From: Gonatopus flavifemur
Taxonomy: Eukaryota; Arthropoda; Insecta; Hymenoptera; Dryinidae
Direction: 5' to 3'
Assembly (NCBI GenBank): GCA_018340375.1
Contig: JAFFJZ010000001.1
Coordinates: forward strand, 66,332,001-66,396,000
Length of the DNA: 64,000 nucleotides
The notes below the pieces were generated by a model. The model was not told the DNA's origin. It worked only from the letters and a program-made list of their open reading frames with translations, and did no database searches. Of this stretch, positions 47,880 through 60,798 are shown piece after piece. The stretch's first letter is position 1. Each line of letters starts with the position of its first letter. Made by a program: the position numbers and the translations under genes.

Positions 47880-48085
47880 CTCAATAAACATTTCATGTCT
47901 TGAGATATCTTTAGACGAGTTCAAACGTGTCTTCCACAACACTTTTAGACAAATCCAAGACATATTCATGTTTCAAATAGAATAAGAAAATTTCTATGAA
48001 ATTTCTCAAATTTCTTTAAAAGTGTTGCGTGAGACATCTTGAACTTGTTCAAAATGCACGTCAACTCATGAAATGTTTATTGAGA
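47880..48085. mobile_element. Foldback MITE with CTCAATAAACATTTCATG ends
   Basis: CTCAATAAACATTTCATG at 47880 pairs with CATGAAATGTTTATTGAG ending near 48084. Inner words ACGAGTTCAAACGTGTCTTCC and CACAACACTTTTAGAC pair with the right arm. It directly abuts the next element. Confidence 0.8.
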
Positions 48086-48090
48086 AACAT

Positions 48091-48370
48091 ATGATACGCT
48101 AAGAGCAAAAGTGACACCCCAATGATTGTTGTCAAGCTAAAACAGGACAGGAACTTTCGCGAGCAAGAACGGAACATTAAAAGTTCCGAGCAAAAGCGAT
48201 ACACTTATAATTTGGAACAAAAGAGTAACCACAGTAATCTCCGGGCAAAAACGAAACACTGAAAAGCTCGAGCAAAAACGAACCAATGCACAACCCAATT
48301 CTGTATTTATGCGCTGGTTCGTTTTTGCTTGACAACAATTGGGGTGTCACTTTTGCTCTTAGCGTATCAT
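48091..48370. mobile_element. MITE (280 bp) with internal minisatellite of GAGCAAAAACGAAACACT units
   Basis: The terminal repeats begin ATGATACGCTAAGAGCAAAA and are perfect over 34 bp before a small indel. The interior (48159-48290) holds about five diverged units of 27-29 bp starting GAGCAAGAACGG, GAGCAAAAGCGA, GAACAAAAGAGT, GGGCAAAAACGA and GAGCAAAAACGA. The units echo the subterminal word, so they may have grown from the terminal repeat. Confidence 0.85.
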
Positions 48371-51300
48371 AATATGTTGATACGTGATAGCAAGCATTGC
48401 ATGGTACTTGTGACAGTAGATAAGGCTTGCACCGTGCAGACCACGCCTATGCGAGCTTAGTCGCATCAAAACCAGATCTCAAATGTGCTCATTAGATATA
48501 TAGCAAGGTGCTTCGGCACTGCTCACCACAATCTATGTCCGGTGATCAACCATGTACATTGCATATCACTCACTGTTTGAAAAACCAGTGGCTGGTCTCT
48601 GTAAGCTGAGTCCACCGCATCAGAAGAAACAGGCGATGAGTGAAGTTGTAACCATTCCGTGAACGCAGAATCACAAGAGAAAATGAGGGTTAGACAAGAA
48701 TGGCTATATCCTTCTTGCTCGAACCGAAAGAAGAGAGGAATTCCTTTTGAGAAGTGGGGGATCATCTTAAGGGGATACTAACCACCCCTGACGATGCAAC
48801 TCGAGTCAAATCTTTTCTGACAAATTATACGAAAATAAAGCAGTAATAGGAAAATATCGCTCTGTACAGACCATGTTTCTTGATTCAGAAAGGTCTGTAC
48901 AGAGCGATATTTTGATTTGATTCCTTCGTTTTCGAATAATTTGAATCGGAATTGTGGAAACCCTGCGTGGGGTCTCATTCTGCTGATTTATGGTGGGTTC
49001 TCATGATTGCAGTTATGCTCACATCCTTGTCCTTCAACCAAAAACTTGTGATCCTCCTGACGAAAGGCTTGGTCAGACTTCTCTAGTCTTATTTAACGTC
49101 TTCTGGGGTATATGAATAATCACTTGATAGTTACGGGATCAGCTATTAGAGATTTTCAACATTGATTATTGCTTACCAATGCTAGAATATCCGCACCAAT
49201 CAGTATTGATACACTCATAACTGAACATCAGCAAAATTCTACTGATTCGGATTGAGAGAGTAATTCATAACTTTATGCAAACTCATTGGTGCCTTGTAGA
49301 CCTAACATTATTCTTTGAAGAAGAATTCGGTTTGCTTGATCGAAAACTTTCAACGCATGATAAGAAATTTCATTTTTTTTAACCAATGTTTAGTGCTTAT
49401 GAAGCAAAGTGCTGAGAGATGTAATTTTCCCGGTCTTATATGCAGAGTCTGATCTCAGGTACATATTCAACTATTTTCTACTTCAGATTTGTATCAATCA
49501 CGTAGTTTATGGAAACAGTTGACGCAAAATTTGACATGCTTATTTTGATGCTTGAGTACCTTCAGGATCTTGATTTGAAATCTCCTGTTGGGTTCTATGA
49601 TAGCCACGAAGCTTGACAACCCTTGTTAAAATCCGAACAGCACGAAGGTCAATCTGATTAGGTCCAGGAACATGTCTCTGAATATATCAAGGTGGGATTA
49701 TAAAATACATTCGTCTCCAAATCGAATCGATTCATCATCCATCATTTTTTCTTCTCGACTTCGAAATTATAATCAGCGATCCCAAAACACCTCATGTGAT
49801 CGTCAGAAGTTTCATATAGCATGTCGTACTCGAAATTTTACTCCACTTTTATCATGACCCCATTCGATTCACTCCATTCTCATCAATCCAAATTTACTTT
49901 GAGACACCGCGTATTCAGAAATTTCAATCTTCATTAAAACTTCTCCGTAAGCTCGCACCTTTGATATTTCAGCAGAAAAGTTCCTTTATACTCAACGAAG
50001 ATTGAAACCATTCTGTTCTCGAGTATTACATGTTACAGCCATCTCACGTGACAAAATCTTCCCCGAAAACCCAAAAATCACATTCTCGCCTGCAACAACA
50101 ATAATGACAACGCCTCACACATCTTCTTGAATCCTTTCGCTTAGGATTGAAAATAATTTTCAATCGTTTATAAGAACAAAACGAATAGATGTATTTATCT
50201 TTTCTCCCCCACTTAAGAATTTTCACTGTGTATTCCCGTAGTTTGAAATTCCAAAAGGAATTAATGATGATGAGATGCAAATAAGAAACGAACTGAGTAT
50301 CCTCTTGCAATTGTATATTTCACTGAATAACAATTCGATCGATGAAAGAGAGCTTTTTTATTCAGCTAAATGCGGATTTCAATTCCTCATTGTATCATGA
50401 TATCTCTATAAATTCCACATTATCAGATCGAACAATTAAACTCTTTGGTGATGTTCAAATACAAAGTCTTTCAAACTGGTTGGAATGAAGCGAAGAATGT
50501 AGGTTCTTGTTGGAAACGGATTTCAATTTGATTAAAAATTTTAGCACAGAATCCCAGAATTGCAATTCCGGAAAACTGAATTGATTTTTCAAAATGCACA
50601 TTCGATTCAATCTTCGCAACGGGATTAATTCTCGTATGAATTTCTCAATAACAAGCGAATCTCTCCTATCATCCTATGAACAATAAATGGAAAATTGTTG
50701 GAATGCAACTATTTCCTCGTGATGAAGCGTCCTGAAACTTTCTTGATATTCCACCAGTTACATACCCTCCTTCTTCCCTTTTCTCGTGATTCTTGGTCAA
50801 AATCGATTGCTTTTGTCTGCTCGCTACCTCCAGCATTTGGGTAACGGAAGATGTTCCGAAACTACAATCTACATCGCATCGAATAATGATCGCATCTTGA
50901 TATTCTGTGGCATTAATGTTCCCAGAACATTGGATTCCGAATATATTATATGAATTCAAGCAGGAAGAGAAAACTGATGAAATTCTTCCTGGCTTTTATT
51001 TGTGCATCTTTTGTTCTATAAACAATAAATCACGACCTCTGTACGTTCACGTGGAATAAAAATAAGCGGAATATACATCGAGTGAAGTGAATTTCAGATA
51101 TAAGTAGTTTATTTATAAAATTGCCTCTTCTTATTTCATGTTTGGAAATATGTGGTTTATTTTCTGCTACGATTTTGAAAGTTCACTGATTATATAAAAC
51201 TAACCCTCAATGCGAGAGATATTGAATAGTCGCATGAAAAGATACGAAAAGTTCTTCGGAGGGGCAGAAAGTGCAAGGAATTCAAAAAAGTACCATACCA

Positions 51301-53459
51301 TTTTCCCCTCCGTGTTCTTTGACGCGTGAAACATGAATTCAACGACTTCAAAAACGGAACATTCGTGACCCAATTCCAATCGAATCACCGACGAAGGAAA
51401 CTCCCACAAAGCTGATAACGGTAATCTTCGTACCCTGAATTCTTATCGTGGTTTTATACACTCTCGATTCGTAATTTTAATGAATATCTATTCAGGTGAC
51501 CGAATTGTCTGTTCCGAGAGGGTGAGAAATGGGAAGACAGGTCGCGCCTCGTTCTACATTAAACATTCAAAAGGATGACAAAAAAGGAGATGCATTTACA
51601 TTCTGCACTACAACTGCGAATCTCCGGAAAAACATAAATAATTCAAAGGTTTTTACGTGACTGCTGCTACGAGCAGGGAGAACAGAAAAAGAGAGGAAAA
51701 AAAAACGAACGAGAAATAACGATGAAAAGAGGTGATAGTTGTGAATTGGTCTCAATGTGCCAAATTGTCAAACGTATATATAAATTACAAAGAATTTCTG
51801 ACTTTGATGTAGTATCGAATTATTCATTTGGAATTAATTGTACACGTCCCTGCAGAAGAATTCAGAGTACATCGCTGTCAAAACACTCAATGGCGTACAA
51901 TTAATTCGTCTCTCCCCCTTTAGCCCACTATTCAACAATTTCTTCATCCACTGTACACGTTCGATGCCTCACCGCTCTTCGAGGATAAATTTCAACAAAA
52001 ATCTGGAATTTTATCTTCTAGGATTTTCCCTGACAGACATTTCGTTCGACTATCGACGTTGTACATTATTAGAGCACAGCTGCGTGGATTTGCACGTAAA
52101 GCAGACGAGATCCAACTTCGACACACGTGGTACGAAATACGAAATGGAGTAAGAGACAAATGTAGATAGGAGAAGTGGAGAGACGGAGAGAAGAAAGAGA
52201 GAATAAATCGCGGACCTTTAATCGCCCCAGTCGAATGTCGAGAACTACTACTTCCAACGTTATCGCAGGCATGATGAAAGCGAGCTGCACGCCTCTTTTT
52301 CTTCTATTTTTATCCCACTTTCTCTCTTCTTCTTCTCTCAGATAAAGTCAAATACAAGGATGCGAGAGAGAGCGAGAAACAGATGGATGAATGATGAAAA
52401 TGAAATCAAGTACTTCAACTTCTTCTCTTCCACTTGGATTTTTCATTATTCCCGGAACAAATTTGGAGAAGGAAAAATATCTTCGGTAATTCATAGGTCT
52501 GAGGTACCACCAAATGACGATGCACTAACTGTGTATGCACTAAATCATCCTCTTATCTCCATTTCCCAGGTGGGTTGTGGCCAGTGGACTAAATCGATAT
52601 AATGATTTCTCTCTGGAAGGAAAGATAAAAGGAGGAAACGCGAGGCCCGGTAGAAAAGCCAGGGAGCGAGAGGGAAATATGAAAGAAAAATTTTGAATGG
52701 ATTGTCGAATAGGAAAAAAAAGAGACGAGAAAAAAGTATGAAACAGAAAAGGGTGAATTCATGTTGCTTGAATCGATTTCAACCGGCTGGCACACCCCGA
52801 CCTACTGTACCAGACTCAGAAGTTACGTATCAGGTACTACACTTGTAACGATCAGACCTTTGAATTACGAGGAATAAAAGGAAAAGAATGAGCGATGAAT
52901 TTGAAAGTATATTGTTGGCAAACAGACCATATATTGTTCAAAGGTTTAAATACATGACAAAAATGGATGTACTCTTCCATCAGCGATACATTCAGGGGAA
53001 AAATTGGTTCGCGTAGCCAGGCGATGTAGTTATTTTTTACTTCAAATATTCCATTCGTCGCCATAACCAGATTTATGGGACTTTGTCATGTTTTTCTGGT
53101 TATCATAAACAGATTTCAGGTCACTGTAATCATAAGTCTTCAACCATGGAAGGATGGCTGCTGTGAATCTCCACCGATCTAAAAGATTCTTGGATTTCAT
53201 ATAAACAGCGGGGAATTCGTTGCTCTGTGAACAAAACCTGTAAGAATTGTGTGTAGATGTATACCTCAAAGACTACAAAGGTTACAAATGCTCACTTACA
53301 AGTTTGGAATACAACAATGTCTACTTTTAAATTCCAGTACAAGCAAATTTGGAACTCCGATACTAGGCTTGATGCAGAGTTTTGTTATTATTTTGTCCCA
53401 TTTATGCTCTAACGAAACAATTGACTATTTTGAAATTGCTTTGTGAGTTTAACAACGGT
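48371..53459. other. Non-coding stretch with faint retroelement-like remains
   Basis: Block 48500-49660, minus strand, shows fragments with coding texture in shifting frames, including ALKVFDQANRILLQRIMLG and VSILIGADILALV. The latter recalls the LIGAD-type motif after the protease of BEL/Pao elements, but it is too short to be firm. A perfect hairpin lies at 48851-48913. Block 51540-52400 has purine- and pyrimidine-rich tracts. No gene accepted. Confidence 0.3.
48851..48913. repeat. Perfect 22-bp hairpin with 19-nt loop
   Basis: AAAATATCGCTCTGTACAGACC (two words: 48851-48860 and 48861-48872) is followed by a 19-nt loop and its exact complement at 48892-48913. The flanks do not extend the stem. 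It could be a small-RNA precursor or simply a recent inverted duplication. Confidence 0.6.
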
Positions 53460-53484
53460 ATTATTCCGACATGACCCAAGTAGA

Positions 53485-53565
53485 AATAATTCGAGCATTC
53501 CTCAGTTATTTCCAGCGCCTGGTCAGAGCTGACCAGACCCCTGAACAGAACTGGGGAATGCCCTG
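53485..53565. repeat. Small interrupted palindrome around GGTCAG-AG-CTGACC
   Basis: GCATTCCTCAGTT (53494) and GGTCAGAGCTGACC (53521-53534) pair with AACTGGGGAATGC (53549-53561) in an interrupted palindrome of about 70 bp. No terminal signature was found. Confidence 0.5.
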
Positions 53566-54440
53566 AATCATTCCTACCCGTGGAGGAGATTGTGCTTGAA
53601 AGTATTCAACGACCATCCAAGTTTGTACAACCATAATTATGGTTGCATCTTGGGAATCCAAAAATATAATTTGAACATCTTCTCCGCCATTCTCTCAAGT
53701 AGGAAATATTTCTAATTCAAATATACAATGGGAGAGATTTCTTGCAATATTACGTTGGATGAACAAAAACAAACTTTGTAATATTCGAGATCTTTGTGAC
53801 GCAGATACAGGGTGTTATTCACAATGGAATGCTGTATACAATGGGAAGAATCAACTCTCGAAGAAGGACAGTGTATTTTCCCTTACAGAAGGAGGAAAGT
53901 TTGAATGAAATCAGAATCTTCTGCAGTTCAATGAAATGAATTTGATGAACGAGATTCAATCCCAGTAAATCACGAAGAGAAAAAGAATACTTCACAATGT
54001 GCTTAATCTTAAACTAGACTTGACACTGTATTCCAAAAGTTCATGTAAACAGATCGATAAACTTCAGATGCGATCGTTTGATGGGCATTTTTCTTTTCTT
54101 TTGGAAATTCTACAATACACGTCTCCTGCCTCTACGTATCTTCCTTATCACAGCAAATTCAAAATAAATCAGAATACAGATTCCTCTGTTAGGTTCTCTG
54201 CCTGGGAATATTTAGTGGTATCCGTTTGGATTCCCCATAACTGAAGTTCAGGGTTACGAGAGGGTTGTTTGGGGTTCAAAAAAGTGGAAAAAAGGTATTC
54301 CAGAGTTTGAAATAGTGACAAAATAGTGACTTTTGTCCTCAATTAATGTCAGAAAAAGTGATTTTCCAAACTAGCTTCCGAGATTTTGGGGTCGATAACT
54401 TTGAATGCTGCGCTATTTCAGAACTCAACAGCGGTATCCT
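53566..54440. other. Non-coding stretch
   Basis: An open frame of 81 codons (53999-54244) has no recognisable domain. Nothing else is supported. Confidence 0.4.
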
Positions 54441-54622
54441 CACTGTTAAAAATGATTGTGGAATTTTCCCCCAAAAAATGGTGGCAACAAAGTTCCTCCA
54501 CAGGTGCGGAATTTTTCACCATAACTGGATGAAATTTTCCCTCATTTGGGAAGGATTTCCCACGATATAGGGGACGAAATCCACCAACAGTGTGAAAAAA
54601 AACTCCCCACACTTTTTACACT
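54441..54622. mobile_element. MITE, copy 1 of the GTGGGGAGTTTT / AAAATGGTGGCA family
   Basis: CACTGTTAAAAATG at the left pairs with ACTTTTTACACTG at the right, with GTGGAATTTTC against its complement. The interior words AAAAAATGGTGGCA and GAAATCCACCAA are shared with 58266-58528. Confidence 0.75.
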
Positions 54623-57600
54623 GCTAGAAATGCGGTGAAAATTTGAGCGGGAAGGAAGAGTGAATGAAGCGTATGCTTGAGGGTAACAGAAACGTCAATT
54701 AGAAGTGTAAAGCGCCTGAATGGGAGGGATACAAAGAATATGTGAAGTGGGAATTGAAACAAAGGAAGCTTATGAAATTCAAATAACTTAAATGAAAAAT
54801 CGAACCTAACAGCGAGAATCGACCTGTTGACTTTCACGGTGACAGACGAGGGTCTTATCTACTCCAATCACCGTTGGGATTGAAGATATTACTTGGAGTC
54901 GGAATAGGTATGATTAGCACATGGCTGATGTAACTCACTATCACTTTACATGAAGTGTGTGTGAAACGGGATCAAAAGCTTATGTAGCTTATATGATGAG
55001 TATATGATTTCATCACTTCACAGCTAGCGGACAGCTTCACACTCGCTTCAGGAGGAGGGAATTGGAACATTTTTCGCTTCATATACGCTTCGTTCGCACT
55101 TTGTGTACACGCTTCGTTTTCATCAGGGATTTGCAAAGAATATTATAAGGAGTGAAAGAGGACACAAGCAATGCATCATATTTGAAGACAATGTATTCCT
55201 TAAAAATTTGTAAAACTCAATCAGTTAATAAAAATGAAACTGAACCGACTCCAGATGCTTGCGATTGTAGACATTTATAACGCCTGGACCTTAGAAAATG
55301 AGTTTTTATAAGCTGATGTTTGGCTCCTGGGGCCAGTGGCTTTCGGAATCGGATGAATTCTTGAACTTGAACCACTCCATGCGATCAAAATATGAATAAA
55401 AAGGCCGAAAATGAAACTGAACCAACTTCCATTTTGATCTTTGAATACAATTTCGTACAAACTGAGTCATATTTCTTTTGTTTGTCTCTACATTCTTCCC
55501 CTAGCAAGAATGATTCTAGCCACCATATAGGTAATGTCAAGGTCCTTCCTAGTGACTAGCTCACTGCAAGCGCCTTGAAAGGTGCCAGACAACCGCGGTA
55601 ATCATTTTCCCTAGGCTCGTGTTCTCGCCAGATTTGAGGAACACTATTTGCTTTTTGCCATCCACGCTTGAACAAAAACCGGAATCCGGATGGATCTGAG
55701 ATTTTATTTGGCAACCAACGTGGATTTTGCGTCTGGATTCCGAACTTGTCTTATCAGAGTCTTATCTGGATTCTACCAAAAAAATTGCACTCTGGATTGT
55801 TGTGTTGAAAAAAAAAGCTTCCGTCGGAAGCGGATTCTATAACCACCGCAGATGGTTTTCCTGATTTTATGTAGTAATGGAAACCAATTTATAATCGAAT
55901 CGCTGAAGGTTTGCTCAGCGAGGATTGAACGTGGTTTCTGCGAGTGCAAGAACTCACAGAGTGAGTTATTCCAACCATCCAGTTGACTTCTTGACTTTTT
56001 GCGTACCAATTGGAAGTTGTGAGGAAATTACAACCCGGAGGAAGCCGTATAAAAATCTCTTTTCTGGATTGAAGATGACAAATATTATTATGCTAACAAC
56101 CTTTACAGAAAAATTTTGAGTCGATTCCTCTGGTTCATTTATTGCAAATTCTGATAAATAATTGACACTAAATGATCATACAATGAAATTAAAACACTTA
56201 AGGAGATATTCGTTCTAGTATGAGACTAAATTTTTTTAATCGACCTTCTTTTATGTTTCATAAAATTTTTCATTTCAGAGGCTACAGAATTCTTTTGATG
56301 ATATATCACCATAACAAACTATTTTGCTCTACGTTGTTTCACAAGCGAAGAAACATAAGAATAACAGGCAGACTAACGTTTGTTTGAAGCCATATTCTCT
56401 TCATGTGGACTGATTGCACAGTACTCGTAGGAGCTTTTCTTCGATGGATCTTGCATTCAATTTCAGTTTAAACTGGTCCCCTGCGCTTCACTTGACCTCT
56501 TTTATACTCTCTCGAGTCACCCCCCCCCCCCCATTACTCCCATATGAGCCGATTGCGCACAACCATTGCGCATCTGGAAACATAATACGAAAGTTCCTAG
56601 CGGAGAATGAATATTTATTATTTCAATTATATTTAATAACTTCTACAGGGTACAATGATATAAGATATCTTTTATAATTAATTTTGAATTCTCTAAAAAC
56701 TCAAATGATAGAGATCTATAATCATAAATGATATCACCCGAGGATTTTCAGGAATTCATAATCAGTTGTTTGCATACTCTTGTACATGATACAAAATCCG
56801 CACATGATTGTTGAAACGTAATTGCTTTGTTATGATGATTCAATATTAACGAAACAACTCTCCAGTTCATTACGAACTCGATAGAGAGAATTATGAGCAG
56901 AAGTAGGTACATCATTTGATTCCGCCGAATGAAGTGGATACACGCATGATATCGCTCAGAAAATTGATCCAATCCTCGATTAATCATCTGAAATTTTTCA
57001 GTCCATATGTACTTGAAATATTCATCAAAATTACATTCATGGAATCATCGACATGATAATAAAATGTTTTAAATCATTCTCGAACGAGAAACATGCACAA
57101 TCAAATTAATTCCTATACGTTGAGGATTTCGCATAATGAATCCTGTTTTATACTAATTAAAACTTGAACTCCTATTATTAGAGTAATCATCCCTCGTTTA
57201 AACTGATTGATATTTGAAGAATACTTGTTAAAAGTACCACTGACCGTGTTCAATTTTCCTTTTTCTTTTTCAATCAAATTAATTGGATTAAATAATTTTG
57301 AAAAATATCATCGATAGCAATGTTGGAAGAACGATCAACGACATGAAATATTTTTCATGTAATCGAGGTCATTTGAAAGAAGATTTTCTCGCCTCTATAA
57401 TGGATTTTCAGTTCCCCATACTATTAGAAGAAAATGTCAAGAGACAATTGTCCTCTAGTGGACTGAAATATTTATTCAACCTTATCTAAAGACAAAAACA
57501 GCAAGACAAGCACTATACGAAAGAGGAAAGAAAAAAGAACAAGGAGGGATGGAGAGTAAGAAAAGATGTCACCCACGTGAAAGTTCTTGCTGAGATGGTG

Positions 57601-58265
57601 GTAAGGGTTTTCCAAAGTGTCCTCAGGGGCGTACTAAGGACACGGCCAGAAACGTAAGTACCATAACGGGGGTCGGCCAACGTTTCATGTACGCATTGTG
57701 TATACTTGCATACCGTACTTTCTCTTCAACGCCGAAGCATGCAGAACATTCCCTGTCATTTACGCCAACACCGTATTTTACACAAGATAATTCTGTTCCT
57801 TAGATTCATCGTATGATAAGTAATAAAGAAAGGTTGTTATCATTATTGAGGATGAATTCATTATTCAACTAGTTCACGTTATACCGTGTTCCTTGCATAA
57901 GATAGTCGTCCCAAGTATAACCCTGTTTAATCACATCTACCTTCGAACTGAGAAAATCGACGGAAACGTTTAACAGTTAAAAACATAAAAAGTATCGAGG
58001 TATTTCAAAGTTAACTGTGTGTTAACATAAAACTTCCTCTCCTGGGTGAATACAGCACGCTTTTACACTCTTTTCTTTGAGAAAAAAATAAAAAATCATA
58101 GGTACTGAAAATTTTTACACTCATTTTTTTTGCAATAAGAATCACTGTAATGAATGAACCGATGGTGTTTCTAAATTTTGGAAAGCTTAGAAATATGTAT
58201 ATCTTTTCAAAGATTCGACCAGCACAAAGAAATGGTAATTTTCGATCAAGAGAGAAGTGAAACAT
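54623..58265. other. Non-coding stretch
   Basis: A poly-C run lies at 56521-56532. Block 57590-57720 is somewhat CpG-richer, with a plus-strand donor-like AACGTAAGTACC near 57654. No exon pair or domain is recognised. Block 54930-55130 has some self-complementary words (GAAGTGTGTGTGAA, CGCTTCGTTC) that may be an old MITE. Confidence 0.4.
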
Positions 58266-58528
58266 GCGGTCAACAACGCCGTAAAAAATTATTGCCGAAT
58301 TTTCACCCAAAAAATGGTGGCAGCAAAGGTCCGCCATAGATGGGGAATTTCTCAACATAATTTGGTGGATTTTCCCTCCATTCGCAGGTGATCCAACACC
58401 CAAAAAGCAAAATAATTGTTCAAAGTGGTGAAGAAATCCCTCATTTTTGATGGAAAAACAATTCCCCCACGATGAGGGGAGGAAATCCACCAATAGTGTC
58501 AAGCAAAACTCCGCACATTTTTTATAGT
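58266..58528. mobile_element. MITE, copy 2 of the AAAATGGTGGCA family
   Basis: CCGTAAAAAATTATTGCCG at the left pairs with CGCACATTTTTTATAGTTAAG at the right. AAAAAATGGTGGCAGCAAAG and GAAATCCACCAATAGTGT align with the copy at 54441-54622, and an extra ~80 bp sits in the middle. It lies inside a 230-codon open frame on the minus strand (58011-58703). Copy 1 gives the same peptide words LCCHHFLGENS, so that frame is repeat-derived. Confidence 0.75.
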
Positions 58529-60549
58529 TAAGATTAACTGAATTGATCGGAATGAATAGGAATTTTTCAACCAAGAACAGATAAATGATCCACGTTCGGA
58601 AGATATATATCCAAGATGAAAGAATCAACAATCGATATGTACGTTTGATTGATTTCGGCGCCGAGTTCATGATATTGATTTTCAAGAGGCTTCTCCATTG
58701 CAATGTAATTCAACGAATGGAACTTTATAATAACAAGTTTCAACTGTTAATCATTCCGAAACCTGTGTTACGTAAATGAACTGATCGATCCAATTCCGAT
58801 CGATATTTTCAATAGCAATAGGTAACGCCGATGTCGTCGAATACAATGTTCTTATTCGAATTTCAAATTGCACATTCAATGTTGGCAAACAAGAACTTGA
58901 ATTCCACTAATGATAACATATGATAGGGCTTGTTTGGATCTTTGTATCCATAGACCACTCCTGGTTATATCCAATTTCAATGAGATATTTTCATCTGCAC
59001 TCAATTTGAATTGTTACGACATGCAATTCAAGTCCATCGAATGGGAACGAAATCTAATTCGATCTAGATCGAATTGCAGAGAAATAGTAATGCAACATCG
59101 TTATCAGGTAATTTGTAAATTGAATCAAATATCGCCGGTGAAGGTTATATTCCATGAAATTGTAGTCATTCATTCTTATGATTCAACAAGAGCGCTTTTA
59201 TGTACTGGAAAGAAGATTGAACCGAGATGAAAGCGGTCACTTTTCTGCATCGAAATATTGTTTTCCAGGAACATAATTGTCTTTTGAAATTCGTGTCTCA
59301 TTTTTCAACCGGAATTCATTTTGAGTGGAAAACAAACAGTATAACATGAATCCTTCGTCAAAACTTTTTTTTCAATACGTTGTGAGAGGAAGAATATATC
59401 ACTGAGAAACATTGAATCCACATAATTTGATTCTATGTTCGTTGATTCAAGAACATGTTCTTCGGATCAAAAACATTCCTTGTTCCTACCGGCGTTTCCA
59501 AGTTCGAACTTTCATATTTTCGCAGAGAAATCAAATTTTCTCATGGTAAACATGTTTCCTTTCGGAATAAGAGACAAGAGAATATTTTACTGCCAAAGGA
59601 TATTTCTTTTATTCAGCTGAACTAAAACTTCTCCACCTGCAGTATTGATAATATGCAATTTGAATGAAACAATTCTTTGATAATCTGTTCCGTATTTCTG
59701 TTCATCATCCATTTATGAGGATACTGTCATAACATTAACAATGATCATATCGAAACATTCGGTGATAATATTACAATAAATGGAAAATACAACTACAATA
59801 TTATTTGCGTGATAATTCTCATCATTCTTTCCCTTCAATTTCAACTGAGCAGCGTTCAGAATGAAGAGGATATTTTTATAAAGATATTCGACAGCTGCAC
59901 GTGAGAGCAAAGAACCAGAAAACCTCATAATCTCGCTTCAGGAAGTCCGACGTAATTACGTTTGTTCTGGGCTGTTGATGTTCGATCTTTATGAAGTATA
60001 GAAAATGGAAAGAATAGAATGGAGGAGAGAAGATGTGGCAGGGAGCGGAGGAAATCAAAAGATTTACTTATTTATCAAGCATAATAACATGAATTCTGAA
60101 CTGCAAAGAATTTACAATGTCGTTGAAAGCATTGCAAGAATCGTTTATTTGTCAGGTGGGGAATTTTTCGAGTCACTCTCCTACAGGAGATTCGTAAACA
60201 ACTTTCATTCTTGATGACCGAAGAAGAAAATTTGAAAGAAAAAATCTCCTATAGAAGGAGGTACGATTGTTGCTAGCGAGTGGAATAAATTATTCGATTA
60301 TAAGTTTCAAAGCTTCGCACGAAAATTAACACAACAGGGGAGCTTGAACGGTTCATTCTATCAAGAAATAATTTCAAAAAATTCCTCAAGTTCATGGTTC
60401 GTATCAAATTCCGTTGAAGAGTTTGATACTTCAGTCCTTTTTCAATGTATTACTTTTATTGACAAAATTCACTGCAAAATTCTTGGGAATGCGATTTTCA
60501 GATTCTTGGAAAACACATAGCGCTTACAAATGAAAATTGCTAAAAATAC
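58529..60549. other. Non-coding stretch
   Basis: AT-rich sequence. The frame of 106 codons at 58910-59230 has no domain or splice context. Nothing else supported. Confidence 0.4.
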
Positions 60550-60798
60550 GAGAAAAATGATTGACACGACTCAACCCCGGGTTGACAAATTCGAACGGGT
60601 TTTGTCCTCTCGTTTCATTTTTAGGCTGATTTCGTCCTGATTGTTGAATAATGCGGATAAAAACAGTACTCCTTCTGAATTTCTCCTTCAACGGATGAAA
60701 GTGATTGAGAAGGAATTCAGACTAGAATTTCACAAAGTCCCGTTTCTGACCGCATCATTCAACAATCAGGACAAAATCAGTCTAGAAACGAGATATTA

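Noticed and set aside
56521..56532. Poly-C runs here, at 37-49 and at 41381-41391
   Set aside because: Ordinary mononucleotide tracts, possibly assembly artefacts; no structure inferred.
58011..58703. 230-codon frame on the minus strand
   Set aside because: Its middle is a MITE present in a second copy at 54441-54622, and no family or splice context is seen.
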